A stretch of 12,981 nucleotides of DNA from Hirudo medicinalis (Eukaryota; Annelida; Clitellata; Hirudinida; Hirudinidae): the NCBI GenBank assembly GCA_011800805.1, contig MPNW01001228.1, forward strand, positions 6,668 through 19,648, written 5' to 3'. The translations under genes were made by a program, and so were the position numbers. Shown one piece after another: positions 8,631-12,981 of the stretch. The notes beneath the pieces are model-generated. The model was given only the letters and a program-made list of their open reading frames with translations. It did not search any database and had not been told where the DNA came from. Each line of letters opens with the position of its first letter. Position 1 is the first letter of the stretch.

Positions 8631-11600
8631 TCAGGACAGAAGTAGGTCGAGGTACCTGGAGCGAGGCTTGTATCCTGAAGAAAGGTAAGGACCGACTGCA
8701 ACTGGAGAAGCGGAAACAGGAGAGTAGTCGTATCTGTAGATTCTCTTGCTGTAGGCTGGGTGTGAATCGTATCCGTATTTGCTGGAAGTGAGTGGTGACC
8801 TTCCGTAGTCGGTATACTTGATTAGGCCAGTTCCATATAGGTATTTGTCCAAAGCTGTCAAGGGATAACTTGTTCTTCCAAGGTCGTAAGTCGATGTCCT
8901 TGCCAGACTGCTGAGGTAGGGGGTGTAACTTCCATAGGACGTGTATAGAGACGGCACATAACTTCTAGATCTTCTCAGAGTTGAACTTGTACTCGGATAA
9001 CTGTAACTGGGAAGATAGAAATACTTGCTATCACTTCTAGCCGACGGTACATCGTCATTCACATGGTAGGTTTCGGTGCGCTTGTAGTAGGACTCTATAC
9101 CATCAAGATTTCTCGAGGAAAGGGCCGACAAACTTGGGTAGATTGCCTCTGTGACTGTTGGCTCAATATATTTACGAACTGCACCTCTATATGGCACGCT
9201 CCTGGCTCTTGTCACTCTGTGATAAGAAGGTAGATCAGAAGTATAAGTAACTATTCTGCTTGAGTAGTTGTCTTTATAAGGGGTGTGGGGACGTTCTACG
9301 AGCCCTGAATCGTACACCACAGTTTCAACTGGTCTACCTCTGCTGATGGATCTCTCCCTTGAGTAGGGTATCCCAGAATCAAGTCCCACTGAATGCGACC
9401 TCCTGAGATCCATATTAACCGACAGTTTGTCGCTGCTTCTTCCTCTGGAATCAGTTGGAATTCTGTGGACAGCGTAATAGTGCCTCGGCTGGGAGAACTC
9501 CCTGTACGACAAGGGGCGGCTTGTACTTCTTCTATCTCGCGATACACTCAGTCTGTCGGAGACGAGGCGTGGAGATCCATTTTCTATATGTCTGTCATCG
9601 TGTCTCAGGTGATGGATGACTTTAGATCTTGATTTTCTAACAGATTTGTCCATGTAGTCTCTTTCTAGCTCGTCTTCATCATCGACTATCTTGTTGACCA
9701 TGTTTGAAAGTTTACTGTGCAGTTGTCTTTCTTGGTCGACTAACTTCTGTATGGTCATCAGCTTTTGAGACTTTGGCAATCTCAAACCTGGGTCTTCCGA
9801 TAAAAGCCTGGCTTTTTCAAGAATGGCAGCTGATCCGGTAAGTCTGTTGCCAGTGTCTGGATCTAATATGACCTCATCGGGGTTTAAAAGTGACCATCCA
9901 GGACTGAATTCGTTTGGACTTGGATCACTCTTCTTCGACTCAGCTTGAACGTAGATACCTAAGACGTTTGGCCTGAGTCCTCTGCCTGAATCATCATATC
10001 TAGTCTGTTTTTGGTCAGCATCAGCATACTTGGCTAAGAGATCATCGATTCTCGAAAGATTTTTCTCACTTGATCTAATTGCCTCTGCCAGTCCTGGTGA
10101 ATCTGTTGGGAAGTGCTTCCATTTACTTTCTGGTGCTTGACCTTGTTTGGCATAATCCTCTGCAAAGGGGTTCCATTCTTCTGCCGGTCCGTTCAAAATG
10201 ATTTCCTTTGGTGTACCAGGGAACGTGACGGTTTTGTTGGCATCGGGCTTGCCAGTCTGGGTGGATTCTGATACTGGAGTAGAATTGTGCAGTGGAGTGA
10301 GTTCGATCTGTTGATTTTCATCTTCAGTTTTAGCGATCAATTTGTGGGGTTCATTCTCGGCCGATGTTCCTGCCTCTGCTGTTTCGTGGTCCGGCCAGAC
10401 ATTGGCCTGAATGTTTTTGTCTGAAACCTCGACATCGTCTGAGACTTGAACTGTAGACCCGCTGGTAGCTGTCTCAACGTCTTCGCTCGTCTTGACTTCC
10501 ACGAGTTTTATAAAAACTCCTTCAGGAAATTCTTCCTTAGCCTCGTGGCTCTCGGGCTTGTCAATATTTTCATCTTCTGCTGGGGAAGCAACAAAATGTG
10601 TGACTGTACTGGATGGCAATTCAGTGGTTGCTGGAAGTACCGAGTGGATGGGAATGACCACGGTTGTGCCTTTTGGGATTGGGTCTTCTTGGGTCAGTTC
10701 CAGTGTGATATCTTCTTTGGGTGAGATTTCTTCCACTAACTGGCATGGAGCAGATTCAACTTTATGGGGTTTGTTGGCTTCCAGAGGTTCCTGGAGCGTC
10801 ACAGACGGTTTTGACTCCAAGGGCACGCTGGCTTCAGACTTTTCGACTTCAGTTATTACTTTCATTTCACTGGCCTCTGCCACTGATGTTACTTCGGCAT
10901 TTTCCGTAGCTACTTCAACTGCAGAAGTTTCAACCACGCTGGCTTCTTTGTGTTCTTGAGTGGCCAATTCCTTCTCCAGACCGGATTCTACCTCTTCTTC
11001 TTCCTTCTCTTTATCCTTGGTTTTAGCGGAAGTATATTGAAGTTCTGAAGTCACTAGGACGGATTCGACAACCGTGGCCGACTCTTCCGGCTTACTCTCT
11101 TCTTTTTTGGACTCATCATCTTCATCTTCTTCTTCCTCTTCCTCCTCTTCCTCCTCCTCTTCTTCTTCCTCCTCTTTTTCTTCGTCTTTTTTGGCAGATA
11201 GTCCTTCCACTTCTTTGGCAACCTCAGACTTTACGGTTTCTTCCACCACCTCGACCGACTGAGCAGCCGGAGCAATTTCATGAACTTTTTCGTTGCTTTT
11301 GACCTTGACATCGCCGGTTTCAGCTTCACCTTCCTCCTCCTCTTCCTCCTCCTCTTCTTCTTCATCTTCTTCTTCTTCCTCGTCTTCTTCCTCATCTTCT
11401 TCCTTTTCTGCCGTCTTTTCCACCTTCACTTCGTGTTCTTTTTGGACAAGCTCGACATCTCCAACGGCAGGTGCATTAGCGGGGCCAACCGCCCCGGAGT
11501 CCGGCTCATCAGTGGCTCCGTTCTTCTCTGACTGAGTTGCACCTTCATCTTCTTCTTCCTCCTCTTCTTCCTCTTCCTCCTCTTCTTCTTCCTCTGAGGT

Positions 11601-12164
11601 CGGCTCCTCTACTTCCTCGTCGCTGTCGGATGTTGGCGCCGTTGTGTTCGATGTCCTGTCGTCGTCGTCGTCATCGCTTTCCTCTCTTACGATCAGGTGG
11701 AGGTTTTCGAGTTTCATTTGTGGCGGCGGCAGCGGCACGGATGCAGTAGCGGTGGTTGATGTGGTAGTAGCAGTTGTAGTCGTTGCAGCTAGTTGGTTTT
11801 TTTTTATGTTTCTAGTTTTATCTGCAATAAAAAGAATACCATTCCAAACCAGGAAAAACCCAATTCCTCCACATATTAGTTTACTATTACCATAACCACA
11901 CGACCTTTGCCAAACAAAACAGGAGAGAAGATATATTGTAGAGAGGAAGAGAGGTTGAAGTGGAAAATTTCTTTTAACATTTTTTGTTCTAAATATTTTT
12001 TCTCATCCAAACTGAGCAAATGGTCCCAGCCCAGCCCAGCCCAGCCCTCCCCCCATAAAAATAATCCGATCCCCCTTACTCTAACTAATCCCTAGCAAAT
12101 GACTGATCTTCTATTCTTTTGTTTTCCATTTACCTGTCATGATGATGAATGATTCTGCCATCAT
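8631..12164 (-). CDS. Glu-rich protein with unknown core and Tyr/Ser/Arg-rich tail, 2 exons, ~1,073 aa
   Basis: I do not recognise the family. Exon 2 (11821-8631, TGA at the end) is one open frame of over 1,060 codons with strong composition bias. Its first in-frame ATG is at 11717, but the frame is open further up to a good acceptor (TTCTTTTTATTGCAG before 11821). A small exon at 12164-12134, starting MMAESFIIMT and ending at ACAG/GTAAAT, joins it in phase (312-base intron), giving 1,074 codons; the second ATG (12161) has A at -3 and G at +4. Glutamate tracts lie at about residues 86-104, 147-175 and 220-246, in an acidic half reaching about 530. A core at about 535-740 looks ordered, including NGPAEEWNPFAEDYAKQG and a probable coiled coil at about 674-735 (KLVDQERQLHSKLSNMVNKI). 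The tail, about 745 to the end, is rich in Tyr, Ser and Arg with repeated YxSY- and RSRS-like pieces. There is no signal peptide or membrane segment, so a cytosolic, cytoskeletal or nuclear scaffold is possible. The alternative start at 11717 gives 1,028 aa. Confidence 0.8.
11113..11595. repeat. Long polypyrimidine/polypurine tracts coding Glu runs
   Basis: Uninterrupted pyrimidine runs on the plus strand (GAA/GAG on the coding strand) span about 11125-11183 (59 bases), 11329-11363 (35 bases) and 11548-11595 (48 bases). GAA and GAG codons are mixed, so these are not pure trinucleotide expansions. They are part of the acidic half of the gene. The serine-rich and leucine-rich antisense frames over them are shadows. 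Confidence 0.85.
12025..12047. repeat. CCAGC pentanucleotide tandem repeat
   Basis: About four and a half CCCAG units in a row (CCCAGCCCAGCCCAG and on), followed by a C run. It lies in the proposed intron of the acidic-protein gene (11822-12133) and is the most GC-rich patch in its neighbourhood. On the minus strand it reads GGGCT units, so it has regular short G runs. Confidence 0.85.
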
Positions 12165-12840
12165 GAAGGCCAAAAACTTAAGATACTATGTCAGGAAATA
12201 GTTATATTTGAATTTTTGTAATATTGCACTTAATGTTAAATAACTAATATTTATTTGTTATATTATATTATATATTATATTGTAATTATTATATTTTATC
12301 TTTATCATAATTATAATTAGATATAATATAAAATTATTAAAATTAATTAATTATTAATTGCGTCTAGTAAGCTTGACCCTTCGCTGGATTACGGTTGAAA
12401 TAAGTCATATTTCATAATATTGTATTTGTATGTTATTATTTTCATAATTTTAATTATAATAATATTTATTATTATTATTATTAAGCTATAAATATTATAT
12501 TATATTAATAAGTTATATACTATAAGCCACATTATATTAATCGATTGTTTTCAAGACAGAAAGATTGGCTGCTGCCGCTGATGATGATAATGATGATGTT
12601 TTTGGAATCTTTCCAACAGCAAGTATGAGTTTACCGGAACATTGATAAAAAGATCAGTTTTTATCGTTAATTATGCTATTAAGTATTTATGACGTAATAA
12701 TTGATCATTAATATCATTTAATTAATTAATTAAATAAATAAATGATTAGTGATTTTAAGAATTTATTAGGTTGTTCAACTTTGATTTTCCCCTATTTACA
12801 CTGTTAGTTTGAATACAAGCAAGAGCTAAAATGGAATAAC
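12165..12840. other. AT-rich region upstream of the acidic-protein gene
   Basis: This stretch is dominated by TAT, ATTA and AATT words (notably 12240-12360 and 12420-12550). It should contain the promoter and 5' UTR of the minus-strand gene that starts at about 12164, but no core promoter element stands out from the background. Only very short reading frames occur. A GATGAT run lies near 12580-12600. Confidence 0.5.
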
Positions 12841-12858
12841 AATAACAACAATAATAAT

Positions 12859-12922
<64 letters not shown>

Positions 12923-12981
12923 GTAATAAACAACAATAGAATGATGATGATGATGAATGATGATGATGATGATGATGATTA
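12841..12981. repeat. AAT then ATG microsatellite at the window end
   Basis: A long AAT array (about 12850-12922) with minor interruptions is followed by GATGAT units running to the last base, so the array probably continues beyond the window. These are the same motif classes as the intronic repeats of the glycosyltransferase gene. Confidence 0.92.

Noticed and set aside
11736..11738. GTG as the start of the acidic protein
   Set aside because: The codon is GTG, not ATG. A nuclear animal gene should start at ATG, either 11717 or in an upstream exon.
10446..11749. Several plus-strand frames antisense to the acidic gene (Ser-, Leu- or Phe-rich)
   Set aside because: They are complements of the GAA/GAG tracts and of the acidic coding region. 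Their composition is fully explained by the minus-strand gene.
12139..12201. Twenty-codon plus-strand frame beginning with a run of Met
   Set aside because: It is too short, starts in a GATGAT run and has no supporting context. The opposite strand better fits a small first exon.
12841..12981. Regularly repeated array, considered as CRISPR or a satellite
   Set aside because: It is a plain trinucleotide microsatellite with no spacers, in a eukaryotic setting.

Overview
The window looks like nuclear DNA from an invertebrate animal. Its protein genes are split by GT-AG introns of roughly 110 to 750 bases, AATAAA poly(A) signals follow the stops, and the non-coding DNA is AT-rich and full of ATT/ATC microsatellites. 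No operon structure, Shine-Dalgarno sites or CRISPR-like arrays are seen. The glycosyltransferase type and the repeats would fit a lophotrochozoan such as an annelid or mollusc, but that placement is a weak inference. A single N inside a perfect 127-base duplication shows this is draft assembly.

Layout. 1-800: AT-rich start, then a CpG-rich stretch without a confident gene. 1017-6018, minus strand: an eight-exon gene for a 696-residue type II membrane glycosyltransferase of the DXD-sugar / GT32-like type. It carries two tandem copies of the fold; the first has lost the DXD motif and the second keeps it. 6019-6575: a short head-to-head intergenic region, probably a bidirectional promoter. 6576-7675, plus strand: a four-exon PIGP gene (126 residues), the small membrane subunit of the enzyme that starts GPI-anchor synthesis. 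7676-8630: tail-to-tail intergenic DNA. 8631-12164, minus strand: a probable two-exon gene for a protein of about 1,073 residues with glutamate tracts, an unrecognised structured-looking core and a Tyr/Ser/Arg-rich tail. 12165-12981: AT-rich DNA ending in long AAT and ATG microsatellites.

Exon models were built by hand. For the glycosyltransferase and PIGP every junction keeps the reading frame, uses GT-AG, and restores expected family sequence across the splice, so these are solid. The first exon of the acidic gene rests on splice signals and frame only. Two of the three genes act on sugar transfer in the secretory pathway and share an upstream region, but nothing else links them functionally. 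I found no convincing novel multi-gene system. The most unusual items are the tandem active/degenerate glycosyltransferase and the unrecognised acidic protein.
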